From positions 1 through 20,368 of the forward strand of contig JAQVAR010000007.1 of NCBI GenBank assembly GCA_028690725.1: 20,368 bases of DNA, read 5' to 3'. The stretch's first letter is position 1. Every line of letters starts with the position of its first letter. Origin of the DNA: Candidatus Iainarchaeum sp. (lineage in GTDB: Archaea > Iainarchaeota > Iainarchaeia > Iainarchaeales > JAAZKV01). Under the pieces are notes generated by a model. The model did not search any database and had not been told where the DNA came from. It saw only the letters and a program-made list of their open reading frames with translations. Of this stretch, positions 1 to 5,946 are shown piece after piece. A program made the translations under genes and the position numbers.

Positions 1-78
1 TTTTTGTCTAATTGGGATTTTGAGAATATTTGGGTTGAACAAATTAATGATTTTCCAAAATTGTATTGGGAAAATTAA
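1..78 (+). CDS. C-terminal end of a surface-type protein (partial)
   Basis: An open frame runs from base 1 to a TAA at 76-78, giving only the last 25 residues of a protein that begins outside the window. The tail carries WDFENIWVEQ followed by FPKLYWEN. This resembles the end of GLUG-type repeats found in large secreted archaeal and bacterial proteins (WDFENVW...YPYLxW). The family guess rests on this short tail alone. It converges with ftsY; the gap at 79-175 is A/T-only filler with a T-run on this strand at 160-171 that could end transcription. Confidence 0.55.
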   Translation, partial: FLSNWDFENIWVEQINDFPKLYWEN

Positions 79-175
79 AATAATTTTTTTAAAAACTAAT
101 TAATATACAAATTATTTTTATTTGTTAAAATAATATTTAATTTTATTTGGGTTAAATTTATTTTTTTTTTTGTTT

Positions 176-1321
176 TCATATTATTCTTTTTAAAATAAAT
201 TCTGGTTCAAATTCTTTAAAATCTTCGTATTCTTGTCCTGTTCCAATAAAAATAATTGGTTTTTTTGTTTTATATAATAGGGATATTGTTGTCCCGCCTT
301 TTGCGTCAGTATCAATTTTTGTTAAAATAAAACAATCTATTCCTATTTTTTCGTCAAATTCTCGAGCCATTTCTAATAATCCTTGCCCAGTGTATGCTTC
401 TCCAACATAAATTTTTAAATTTGGTTTTATTATTCTTTCTATTTTTTTTAATTCTTCCATTAAATTTTTGTTTGTTTCTTGTCTTCCTGCGGTATCAATT
501 AATATAACATCATTTTTATTTGCTTCAGCACTTTTAATAGCATCAAATGCTACTGCTGCTGGGTCAGCGCCATATTGTTGTTTTATTACTTTTACATTTA
601 ATTTTTGAGCGTGTTCATTTAATTGGTCTATTGCTCCGCTTCTAAAAGTATCTGATGCTGCCCAAACACAAGTCAAACCATTTTTTTGAAACAAGTATGT
701 TAATTTTGCTATTGATGTTGTTTTTCCTGCTCCGTTTGGTCCTAACATAATAATTTTGTACGGTTTTTTATTTATTTTTATTTCTTTTAACAAATCAATT
801 TTTTGTGTTGTCATCATTTCTTGTAATATTTCATTTATTATTTTTTTTAAATATTCATTTAAGTTTTTTGTTGAAATCTTTTTTCCTATTAGTTTATTTT
901 TTATTTGTTCTGTTATTTCTTTTGCTGTTTCTTGTTCAACATCACTTTCTATTAAACTTAATTCTAATTCAAAAATTAGTTCTTCTATATCATTTTCTTT
1001 TATTTCTATTTGTTTTGAGAAAAAGCTTTTTATTTTTCCTTTTGTACTAATGTTTGCTTTTAATTCTCTTTTGTCTTCTTCTACTTTTTTTATTTCAACG
1101 TTTCTCTTTATTTCTTCAAAATGTTCTTTATTTTTTTTTGGTTTTTCAATTTGTTTTGATTTTTTTATTGTTTTTTCTATTTCTTGTGTTTCTTCTATAT
1201 TTTGAACAATTTCTTGTTTTATTTTTTTTTCAAGTGGTTTTTCAAATTCTTCTTTTTTTTCAACATTTTTTTTTAATTTTTCTCCGAAAGTAGATAATTT
1301 TTTTTTAAGAAAACCAAACAT
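176..1321 (-). CDS. ftsY: Signal recognition particle receptor FtsY (SRP54-type GTPase)
   Basis: Membrane-associated GTPase that docks SRP-ribosome complexes for co-translational protein targeting. The 381-residue protein has a Lys/Glu-rich N-terminal A-region (about 1-105), a helical N domain (about 106-185) and the G domain. GTPase motifs are visible: P-loop GPNGAGKT at 194-201, DTAGR at 276-280, TKID at 334-337 and closing GTGQ at 360-363. The stretch around 306-323 (VGEAYTGQGLLEMAREF) is typical of FtsY/Ffh. G4 is followed by TDAKGG, a mild variant of the usual GTAKGG. It is the last gene of the ribosomal/prefoldin operon, one base after prefoldin alpha, an order common in archaea. The start ATG (MFGFLKKKL) fits the family. 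Confidence 0.97.
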   Translation of the reverse strand: MFGFLKKKLSTFGEKLKKNVEKKEEFEKPLEKKIKQEIVQNIEETQEIEKTIKKSKQIEKPKKNKEHFEEIKRNVEIKKVEEDKRELKANISTKGKIKSFFSKQIEIKENDIEELIFELELSLIESDVEQETAKEITEQIKNKLIGKKISTKNLNEYLKKIINEILQEMMTTQKIDLLKEIKINKKPYKIIMLGPNGAGKTTSIAKLTYLFQKNGLTCVWAASDTFRSGAIDQLNEHAQKLNVKVIKQQYGADPAAVAFDAIKSAEANKNDVILIDTAGRQETNKNLMEELKKIERIIKPNLKIYVGEAYTGQGLLEMAREFDEKIGIDCFILTKIDTDAKGGTTISLLYKTKKPIIFIGTGQEYEDFKEFEPEFILKRII

Positions 1322-1322
1322 T

Positions 1323-1751
1323 TTATTTCACACTAATATTTTTACTTTTTTCTTGTTGTATTTGTTTTATCATATTAATTATTTCAACTAATTTTTGTTC
1401 ATTTTTAATTATTTCTGTTTGTACTTTTTGTGCTTGTTGTTCTAAATTTCCTTTTCTTTTTTCCAACCATTTTATAGTATCTTCTGTTTTTGTTTCTTTG
1501 TAACCATTTTCTGAAAATATTCTTTTGCATTTATCTTTGTTTTTTATTTCTGCTTCAATTAAAACGCCTTGTCCTATTCTAAAAAAAACATTTTTTTCAT
1601 TTTTTTGTATTTCTTTTAATCCTTCTATTGTTTCGTGAGTTTCTTTTAAAGCATTTTTTAAATTTTGTAAAAAGTTTTGTTGGGTTTGCAAAACTCTTTC
1701 TTCTCTTTGTGCTATTTGTATTAATTGTTGTTCGTTTATTTGTTGTGTCAT
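1323..1751 (-). CDS. pfdA: Prefoldin subunit alpha
   Basis: Alpha subunit of the hexameric cytosolic chaperone that captures unfolded proteins and hands them to the thermosome. The 142 residues form the expected pattern: N-terminal coiled coil (about 8-50), a central beta-hairpin region (about 53-92, with VFFRIGQGVLIEAEI and GYKETKTEDTIKWLEKR) and a C-terminal coiled coil (about 93-135). Its ATG overlaps the TGA of the L18Ae gene by four bases (ATGA), and a GAGGTG Shine-Dalgarno sits just upstream inside that gene, so translation is probably coupled. ftsY follows after one base. Confidence 0.94.
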   Translation of the reverse strand: MTQQINEQQLIQIAQREERVLQTQQNFLQNLKNALKETHETIEGLKEIQKNEKNVFFRIGQGVLIEAEIKNKDKCKRIFSENGYKETKTEDTIKWLEKRKGNLEQQAQKVQTEIIKNEQKLVEIINMIKQIQQEKSKNISVK

Positions 1752-1930
1752 TTTGTCACCTCTGTTATTTCTAAAATTTTTATGTTTCTTCTTGGTATTT
1801 TTTGTTTTCCCCCAATTAGTGAGAAAACATTTTCTTTTGCATCCTCTTGATTTTTACAGTTAATAATTTTTACAAATTTGTTTTTTTCATTTTTTTGCTT
1901 GTATTCTCCTTTTACTTCAAATTTTTTCAT
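1748..1930 (-). CDS. rpl18a: Large-subunit ribosomal protein L18Ae/LX
   Basis: Archaeal LX (L18Ae/L20e family) ribosomal protein, 60 residues, the usual archaeal size. MKKFEVKGEY at the N-terminus, the central DAKENVFSLIGGKQKIPRRNIKILEI stretch (shown here split between residues 30-55) and the short beta-alpha-beta layout match the family, and the position between aIF6 and prefoldin alpha is the common archaeal gene order. A strong Shine-Dalgarno (CAGGAGGAAT) lies within the last codons of aIF6, eight to ten bases before the ATG, which fixes the start. Stop and next start overlap by four bases. Confidence 0.88.
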   Translation of the reverse strand: MKKFEVKGEYKQKNEKNKFVKIINCKNQEDAKENVFSLIGGKQKIPRRNIKILEITEVTK

Positions 1931-1933
1931 TTT

Positions 1934-2593
1934 TTATTCCTCCTGTCCTAGAACTTCTTCTATTCTATTCATTTCATGTCCTGTTGTTTGTTCTCCTACT
2001 AATATTCCATTTTTGTTCGCTATTATTGAATTTCTAATGAATGAATCTCCAGTATTTGCTGTTGATGCCCCGCCTTTAATATTCAATGAGTCTTGTACTT
2101 TTTTAACCTCTTCTTTTGTTGCATTTGGGCTTATTAGAAATGCTTTGTTTGTTATTATTATTGATGATCCTATAGCATCTGTTTTTGCCAAATTAGTTTG
2201 TAATATTTTTAATTTTGTTTTTTTCAATTGTTTAATATCATTTTCATTTAAAGTTTTTGATATTATTGCGTTTTTGTCATTTATCTCTATTAAATTTCCT
2301 AATGCGTGTTCTGTTTCTATTAATCTTACTTTTATTTCTTTTTCTATTTCATTTATTTCTCTATTTGTTACAAAATTTGGCAGGATTATTTCTTTATTAT
2401 TCATTTTTGCGAACACTGCTATTAATGCGCTGTCATAAATACTTGTTTTTATTGTTTTAACATTTAATATTCTTTCTATTTCTTTTTCTATTTTTTCTTC
2501 TATTGAATTTGGTACAAAACATAATTTGTCATTTGCTATTGCAAATAAACCAATATAATTTGAACCAAGTATTTTTATTCTTTTTAATTGCAT
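1934..2593 (-). CDS. eif6: Translation initiation factor 6 (aIF6)
   Basis: Anti-association factor that binds the large ribosomal subunit and prevents premature joining; also involved in 60S/50S maturation. The protein shows the pseudo-fivefold aIF6 repeats: ILGSNYIGLFAIANDKL at the start, then ALIAVFAKMNNKEIILPN, EHALGNLIEINDKNAII, TDAIGSSIIITNKAFLI and NSIIANKNGILVGEQTTGHE. I chose the ATG at 2593, giving 219 residues starting MQLKRIKILG, because it matches where other aIF6 proteins begin. The frame stays open to a TTG at 2611, which would add six residues directly against the L31e stop. No clear Shine-Dalgarno precedes the ATG, so coupling to L31e is likely. Confidence 0.94.
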   Translation of the reverse strand: MQLKRIKILGSNYIGLFAIANDKLCFVPNSIEEKIEKEIERILNVKTIKTSIYDSALIAVFAKMNNKEIILPNFVTNREINEIEKEIKVRLIETEHALGNLIEINDKNAIISKTLNENDIKQLKKTKLKILQTNLAKTDAIGSSIIITNKAFLISPNATKEEVKKVQDSLNIKGGASTANTGDSFIRNSIIANKNGILVGEQTTGHEMNRIEEVLGQEE

Positions 2594-2611
2594 AATATTA
2601 ACTAATAACAA

Positions 2612-2953
2612 TTATTTTTTTGTTATTGTTTCTTTTTTTTCTTCTAATTTTTCTTTTATTGTTTTTTTCTCTTTTTCTTCTTTTACTTCAAATTTTTCTG
2701 TTGGCATTAATACTCGTATAATTTCTTTGTCAGAAACTAATTTTACGGTTATTTTTCTTAAACTCTTGAATAATCCGTTTTGCCATATTTCTTCATTAAC
2801 TTGATTGCTTATTTTAATATTTTCTTTTTTTGTTTCTTTTCTTACAGCTTTTTTTAATGCAAATAATGCTGATGTTGCTCTTTTTGTTGCTGGTTTTTCA
2901 AATACTTTCCTAAAATTTATTGTGATTATTTTTTCTTTAAATTCTTTTGCCAT
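2612..2953 (-). CDS. rpl31e: Large-subunit ribosomal protein L31e with charged tail
   Basis: Ribosomal protein near the exit tunnel. Residues 1-90 carry the L31e fold: KIITINFRKVFEKPATKRA, then FALKKAVRKETK and the VNEEIWQNGL segment, with the terminal strand KITVKLVSDKEIIRVLMP. The last ~25 residues are an unusually Lys/Glu-rich extension (113 residues against roughly 80-95 for many archaeal homologues). A perfect AGGAGG stands eight to nine bases before the ATG. It follows L39e after a 39-base spacer that contains a hairpin (listed separately) and precedes aIF6. Confidence 0.93.
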   Translation of the reverse strand: MAKEFKEKIITINFRKVFEKPATKRATSALFALKKAVRKETKKENIKISNQVNEEIWQNGLFKSLRKITVKLVSDKEIIRVLMPTEKFEVKEEKEKKTIKEKLEEKKETITKK

Positions 2954-2974
2954 TTTTTATCCCTCCTTGGTCAA

Positions 2975-2998
2975 ATATAATCCTCTGTTTGATTATAT
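2975..2998 (-). other. Hairpin in the L39e-L31e spacer
   Basis: A perfect 8-bp inverted repeat (ATATAATC / GATTATAT, loop of 8) overlaps the L39e stop codon and ends 22 bases before the L31e start. In the mRNA it lies just upstream of the L31e Shine-Dalgarno. It could be a processing or translation-tuning element; no T-run follows it, so it is not an obvious terminator. Confidence 0.5.
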
Positions 2999-3235
2999 TC
3001 TTCCTCCTTTTTTATGGTCCCCGCTTTTTATTCTTTTTTTTGCTTGTTTTGTTACATGTTTTTTGAATCTATCTCCTAAATCAATGTTCTTCCATGTTCT
3101 TTTTTGTCTTGAGTTCCAAAGTCTTTCTCCTGCTTTTTGCATTAACCATACTGGAGCACTTGTTAGTCCTGAACCAATTTTTTTTCTTTCGCTTATTTGA
3201 AAATCTTTAAATTCTTTGTCTTTATTTCTGCTCAT
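2993..3235 (-). CDS. rpl39e: Large-subunit ribosomal protein L39e, extended form
   Basis: L39e lines the exit tunnel of archaeal/eukaryotic ribosomes. The family signature is visible at about residues 27-54: APVWLMQKAGERLWNS then RQKRTWKNIDL, matching the P-V-W-x-M-x-K ... K-R-x-W pattern. Typical L39e has about 50 residues; this one has 80, with a basic extension of ~25 residues after the core (DRFKKHVTKQAKKRIKSG and on to the end). The ATG overlaps the S19e TGA by four bases (ATGA), with a GGTGGT Shine-Dalgarno upstream. Position next to L31e supports the call. Confidence 0.82.
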   Translation of the reverse strand: MSRNKDKEFKDFQISERKKIGSGLTSAPVWLMQKAGERLWNSRQKRTWKNIDLGDRFKKHVTKQAKKRIKSGDHKKGGRI

Positions 3236-3762
3236 TTTTTACCACCTTCTTCTTTTCTTGGGGTTTCTTGTTTTTTTAAAGCATCATGTACTTCTTTTGC
3301 TTGTTTCATATCTTTTTTTGTTTTATCTTTTTTATCATATTTTCCTTCTTTGATTCCTTTTTCAACTATTTTTGACATTTCATTTAAAAGTTTTTTCCCT
3401 TTTCCTGTTAACTTTCTTCCTCTTGGTTTTGCTTTTTCTAAATATCCTTTTTCTTCTAGTTTTTGTACTGCTATTCTGATTACTTTTCCACTTGCTTTTC
3501 TGAAATGTTCTGTTTTTACTCCTCTTCTTTTTCTTCCACCATAATAACTTCTTAGTCTTTCAGTTCCTATTACATTCCATTTTAATGTTCTATATAATAT
3601 GCTTGCCATTCTTACATAAAACCAATCTTCTCTTTGTGGGGCTCTTTCTTTATGAACTCCACTTTTAATAAATCCTATAAAATCTGGTTGTTCTATTTCT
3701 GTTTTTATTTTCTCTGCTATCTCCTCAATCAAATACTTTGAGGGTACATCATATACTCCCAT
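3232..3762 (-). CDS. rps19e: Small-subunit ribosomal protein S19e
   Basis: S19e is an archaeal/eukaryotic 30S head protein needed for small-subunit maturation. The winged-helix core is clear: MGVYDVPSKYLIEEIAEKI at the start, QREDWFYVRMASILYR, then YYGGRKRRGVKTEHFRKASG and IAVQKLEEKGYLEK. About 45 extra residues at the C-terminus are Lys-rich and low complexity. It is the first gene of the seven-gene operon ending in ftsY. An AGAGGTGA Shine-Dalgarno lies just before the ATG, and a TATA-like promoter lies about 90 bases upstream (listed), leaving a leader with two similar 21-base repeats. Confidence 0.96.
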   Translation of the reverse strand: MGVYDVPSKYLIEEIAEKIKTEIEQPDFIGFIKSGVHKERAPQREDWFYVRMASILYRTLKWNVIGTERLRSYYGGRKRRGVKTEHFRKASGKVIRIAVQKLEEKGYLEKAKPRGRKLTGKGKKLLNEMSKIVEKGIKEGKYDKKDKTKKDMKQAKEVHDALKKQETPRKEEGGKK

Positions 3763-3780
3763 TATTTCACCTCTTTCAGT

Positions 3781-3836
3781 GCTATTTGCTCAATTTAATC
3801 CTGTTTGATTAAAGAGCCATTAGCTAATTTAATTCC
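3781..3836 (-). repeat. Two imperfect 21-base direct repeats in the S19e leader
   Basis: Bases 3781-3801 and 3816-3836 are similar (GCTATTTGCTCAATTTAATCC against GCCATTAGCTAATTTAATTCC in shortened comparison). They occupy most of the presumed untranslated leader of the ribosomal operon, separated by 14 bases. Confidence 0.45.
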
Positions 3837-3846
3837 TACAAAAAAG

Positions 3847-3861
3847 TCTTTTAAATGCTTG
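3847..3861 (-). promoter_or_regulatory. TATA-type promoter of the S19e-ftsY operon
   Basis: Read on the minus strand this is AAGCATTTAAAAG, a good archaeal BRE/TATA element. Transcription would start about 25 bases downstream, near 3825, leaving a ~60-base leader before the S19e ATG at 3762. Within that leader the AGAGGTGA Shine-Dalgarno is visible. Confidence 0.55.
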
Positions 3862-3877
3862 TTTTTTTAATATTTTT

Positions 3878-4630
3878 TTATTTTAAAGAATATTTTTTTT
3901 CAAATCCGCATTCTTCACATTTTGTTATAATAAATGGTTTTTTTTCAATTTTTTTTATTTTCATTGAAAAGCATTTTTTACAAAAAATTTTTTTTAATTC
4001 TTTTGGTATGCTAACATTTGTTCTTTCACCAATTTTTTTAGCTAATTTCAAATATTTTTTTTTCAAACTTTCTTCTTTTTGTTTTCTTGCTAATTCAAAT
4101 AATATATTTATTCTTTCTAAAGCTATTTTTTGTCTTTCTGAAATATTCTCTTGTTTTATTATTGTTTTTTTAAATGGTTTTTCAAATATTATTTTTTTAA
4201 ATACTCCTTTTCCAACAAATTCTAATTTTGCAATTATTTCTTTTTTTTCTAATATTATTGGAATCCAATGTTTGTCTCCATCCCACATTTGTTTGAATGG
4301 TAAATTATTTTTTTTAAATATTTTTGGCTTCATTTCTTCTGTTTCTATTGCTTTTCTTATTTCTTTTATTAAAAATATGTGAACGTCTTGATTCCATTCT
4401 GGTTTTTCTAAGAAAACAAAACTTATTTTTCCAACAAATTCTAATTCTTTTTCTTTTGCTTCAATTCCTGATTCTTCTTTTAACTCTCTTATTGCTGCTT
4501 TTAGTATAGTTTCTCCTTTTTCTACTTTGCCACCGTAGCCATTCCACTTTCCGCTACCAAAACCTTTTTTTTTCATTGCTAGTAAAACATTTTTTTTATC
4601 TGCTAAAAAAACTAGTGTTTTGTCATTCAT
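3878..4630 (-). CDS. MTH1-like Nudix hydrolase fused to an RNase P Rpp21/Rpr2-like subunit
   Basis: One 250-residue frame holds two families. Residues 1-155 match MTH1/NUDT1-type Nudix enzymes, which hydrolyse oxidised purine nucleoside triphosphates: AMKKKGFGSGKWNGYGGK, a complete Nudix box (G34, E40, R48-E49, E52-E53, G55), DVHIF at 82-86 and PFKQMWDGDKHWIP at 111-124. Residues ~163-250 match archaeal RNase P protein 4 (Rpp21/Rpr2): ERINILFELARKQ, LKLAKKIGERTNVSIPKELKK, then zinc-ribbon cysteines C217/C220 and C238/C241. RNase P removes 5' leaders from pre-tRNA. The gene lies 48 bases downstream of tRNA-Gly(UCC) on the same strand. Both halves look intact. The domain assignments are from recognition; the fusion itself is seen directly. 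Confidence 0.85.
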   Translation of the reverse strand: MNDKTLVFLADKKNVLLAMKKKGFGSGKWNGYGGKVEKGETILKAAIRELKEESGIEAKEKELEFVGKISFVFLEKPEWNQDVHIFLIKEIRKAIETEEMKPKIFKKNNLPFKQMWDGDKHWIPIILEKKEIIAKLEFVGKGVFKKIIFEKPFKKTIIKQENISERQKIALERINILFELARKQKEESLKKKYLKLAKKIGERTNVSIPKELKKIFCKKCFSMKIKKIEKKPFIITKCEECGFEKKYSLK

Positions 4631-4678
4631 AACAATATTAATTAGAATTAGATATTAATTAAAAAGATTGTTTTTGTA

Positions 4679-4829
4679 TGCGCCCGCGGGGATTTGAACC
4701 CCGACGAAGAGCTAGCTTTTGATTTTTTTTAACCAACATAGTTTTTAGCACTTGTTTTAACAAATACTAAATTGCGAGCTTTAATAATACTCTTGGAAGG
4801 CTCCAATGCTACCATTACATCACGGACGC
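4679..4829 (-). tRNA. tRNA-Gly(UCC) with an 80-nt intron
   Basis: Cloverleaf read on the minus strand: acceptor GCGTCCG pairs with CGGGCGC (one G-T), D-arm ATGTAATGGTAGCAT, anticodon stem GGAGC with GCTCT, loop CTTCCAA (anticodon TCC), four-base variable region, T-arm CGGGG-TTCAAAT-CCCCG, discriminator A at 4679. Exon 1 is 4829-4794, exon 2 is 4713-4679. The intron (4793-4714) sits between positions 37 and 38, the canonical archaeal site, with a relaxed bulge-helix-bulge (CTT pairs with AAG). The intron RNA contains a 10-bp hairpin (AGTATTTGTT / AACAAGTGCT, two G-U pairs). Confidence 0.93.
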
Positions 4830-4844
4830 TTTTATTATTTTTAA

Positions 4845-4905
4845 ATTCGTTTGCTTTGCCAACGAATCAAATATTCTCTCAAGGGTTTTATTTTTAAACA
4901 AAACC
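4845..4905. repeat. Two short hairpins in the gap upstream of tRNA-Gly(UCC)
   Basis: ATTCGTT (4845-4851) and AACGAAT (4861-4867) form a 7-bp stem with a 9-base loop; GGTTTT (4884-4889) and AAAACC (4900-4905) form a 6-bp stem. They occupy the 100-base gap between the tRNA 5' end and the stop of the unknown gene at 4930. No C/D or H/ACA guide-RNA boxes are evident. They may mark the 3' end of the 4930-5229 mRNA or a tRNA leader. Confidence 0.35.
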
Positions 4906-4929
4906 TCAGTTATGTATAAATTAATTGTT

Positions 4930-5229
4930 TTAATTATTCATATAATTAAAAAATTTTTTTGCCCTTTTTTTTCCAAGTAATTTAAATGCTTGTCTTGTTA
5001 ATTCAATATTGTGTTCATCTTCAAGATATGTTCCTTTTGCTCTAAAAATTCTTCTTTTTTCAACTCTTTCAAAAGCACTTTTCATCATTTCTTGTATTAT
5101 AATTTTTTCTTCAGGAGTTGCATTTATGTTTCTTAATCCATTTTCTAATTTATCATTTATTCCAATTTTTTTTGGTTTAATTATTTTTTTTCTAAAAATT
5201 TTTTCTTTTATTTTTCTTATGAAGTGCAT
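4930..5229 (-). CDS. Unknown basic helical protein
   Basis: I do not recognise this 99-residue protein. The first ~25 residues are very basic (RKIKEKIFRKKIIKPKK); the remainder is predicted helical by eye, with TPEEKIIIQEMMKSAFERVEKRR and a second helix TRQAFKLLGKKRAKKFF near the end. There are no cysteines and no membrane segment. It is divergent from thymidylate kinase with a 51-base spacer and reads toward tRNA-Gly(UCC). The frame is uninterrupted and codon use is like the neighbours, so it is probably a real gene, perhaps binding nucleic acid given its charge; that is only inference. Confidence 0.6.
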   Translation of the reverse strand: MHFIRKIKEKIFRKKIIKPKKIGINDKLENGLRNINATPEEKIIIQEMMKSAFERVEKRRIFRAKGTYLEDEHNIELTRQAFKLLGKKRAKKFFNYMNN

Positions 5230-5280
5230 ATTTCTATTAATACAATATTGTTTTTAATTTGTTTGTATTCATTTTTTTGT

Positions 5281-5907
5281 ATGAGTGGAAAATTTATTGT
5301 TTTTGATGGTTTGCCTGGTTCTGGAAAAGGAACTCAAATAAAAAAAGTTTTTGAATATATTTTTGATAAAGATAAGAAATTTGATAATATTCTTATTACT
5401 GATGAACCAACTAATGGGCCTTATGGTTTAAAAATCAGAGAATTATTTAAGCAACAAAAAACTAGTGATGATTTTAAGGATGAATTATTTGAATTATTTG
5501 CTTTAGATAGACAATGGCATATTGAAGAAATTATTAAACCTGCTTTGGGAAAAAATTTTATTATTCTTTGTGATCGTTATAAGTATTCTTCTATTGCTTA
5601 TCAAACAGTTCAAGGAACTATTTTTGAAAAAGTTTTTTCTAGACACAAAGATTTTTTATCTCCCGATCTTGCGCTAATTTTTGATGTTTCTCCTGATGAA
5701 GCGTATAATAGAATTGGAAATGCTAAAGATGGTAAAAGGAAGGATTCTGATAAATTTAGGGAAAAAATTTTTATTTCTAATTTGAGAAAATATTTTCTAG
5801 ATTTACCAAACAAAATTCCTAATGAAAAAATAAAGATAATTGATGCTAATCTTTCAATAGAAAATGTTTTTTCTCAAATTAAAAGTGAAATTGATTTAAT
5901 TCTCTAA
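5281..5907 (+). CDS. tmk: Thymidylate kinase
   Basis: dTMP kinase, phosphorylating dTMP to dTDP for dTTP synthesis. The 208-residue protein has the P-loop GLPGSGKGTQ at 10-19 (GKGT where many have GKTT), the substrate-loop motif TDEPTNGPYG at 40-49, the DRY motif at 98-100 followed by YSSIAYQ, and a lid region around 145-160 rich in K/R (NAKDGKRKDSDKFR). The start at 5281 (MSGKFIVFDG) places the P-loop strand at the expected distance from the N-terminus. The frame extends upstream to 5224 but that part would be a hydrophobic, unrelated stretch overlapping the divergent gene's start. Confidence 0.94.
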   Translation: MSGKFIVFDGLPGSGKGTQIKKVFEYIFDKDKKFDNILITDEPTNGPYGLKIRELFKQQKTSDDFKDELFELFALDRQWHIEEIIKPALGKNFIILCDRYKYSSIAYQTVQGTIFEKVFSRHKDFLSPDLALIFDVSPDEAYNRIGNAKDGKRKDSDKFREKIFISNLRKYFLDLPNKIPNEKIKIIDANLSIENVFSQIKSEIDLIL

Positions 5908-5914
5908 TAAGAAA

Positions 5915-5927
5915 AAGTTTAAAAATC
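5915..5927 (+). promoter_or_regulatory. TATA-type promoter of the 5947 membrane-protein gene
   Basis: AAGTTTAAAAATC lies 20-32 bases before the ATG at 5947, right after the tmk stop. The spacing would put transcription start at or very near the ATG, a leaderless arrangement, and argues for that ATG rather than the GTG at 5932. Confidence 0.5.
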
Positions 5928-5946
5928 ACAAGTGTGTTATTCTACT

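Noticed and set aside
756..1293. Leu/Phe/Ser-rich frames on the + strand
   Set aside because: They are antisense to the Lys/Glu-rich N-terminal part of ftsY; AAA/GAA codons read backwards give TTT/TTC. The same explains the other hydrophobic + strand frames over - strand genes.
2594..2611. TTG start adding six residues to aIF6
   Set aside because: The ATG at 2593 matches the family N-terminus; TTG has no ribosome-binding site.
4831..4929. C/D or H/ACA guide RNA
   Set aside because: No RUGAUGA/CUGA pair or ACA/ANANNA boxes in suitable positions.
5224..5280. N-terminal extension of thymidylate kinase
   Set aside because: It overlaps the divergent gene's start and puts an unrelated hydrophobic stretch before the P-loop strand.
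5932..5946. GTG start of the membrane protein
   Set aside because: The TATA spacing points to the ATG at 5947; GTG would lie before or at the transcription start.
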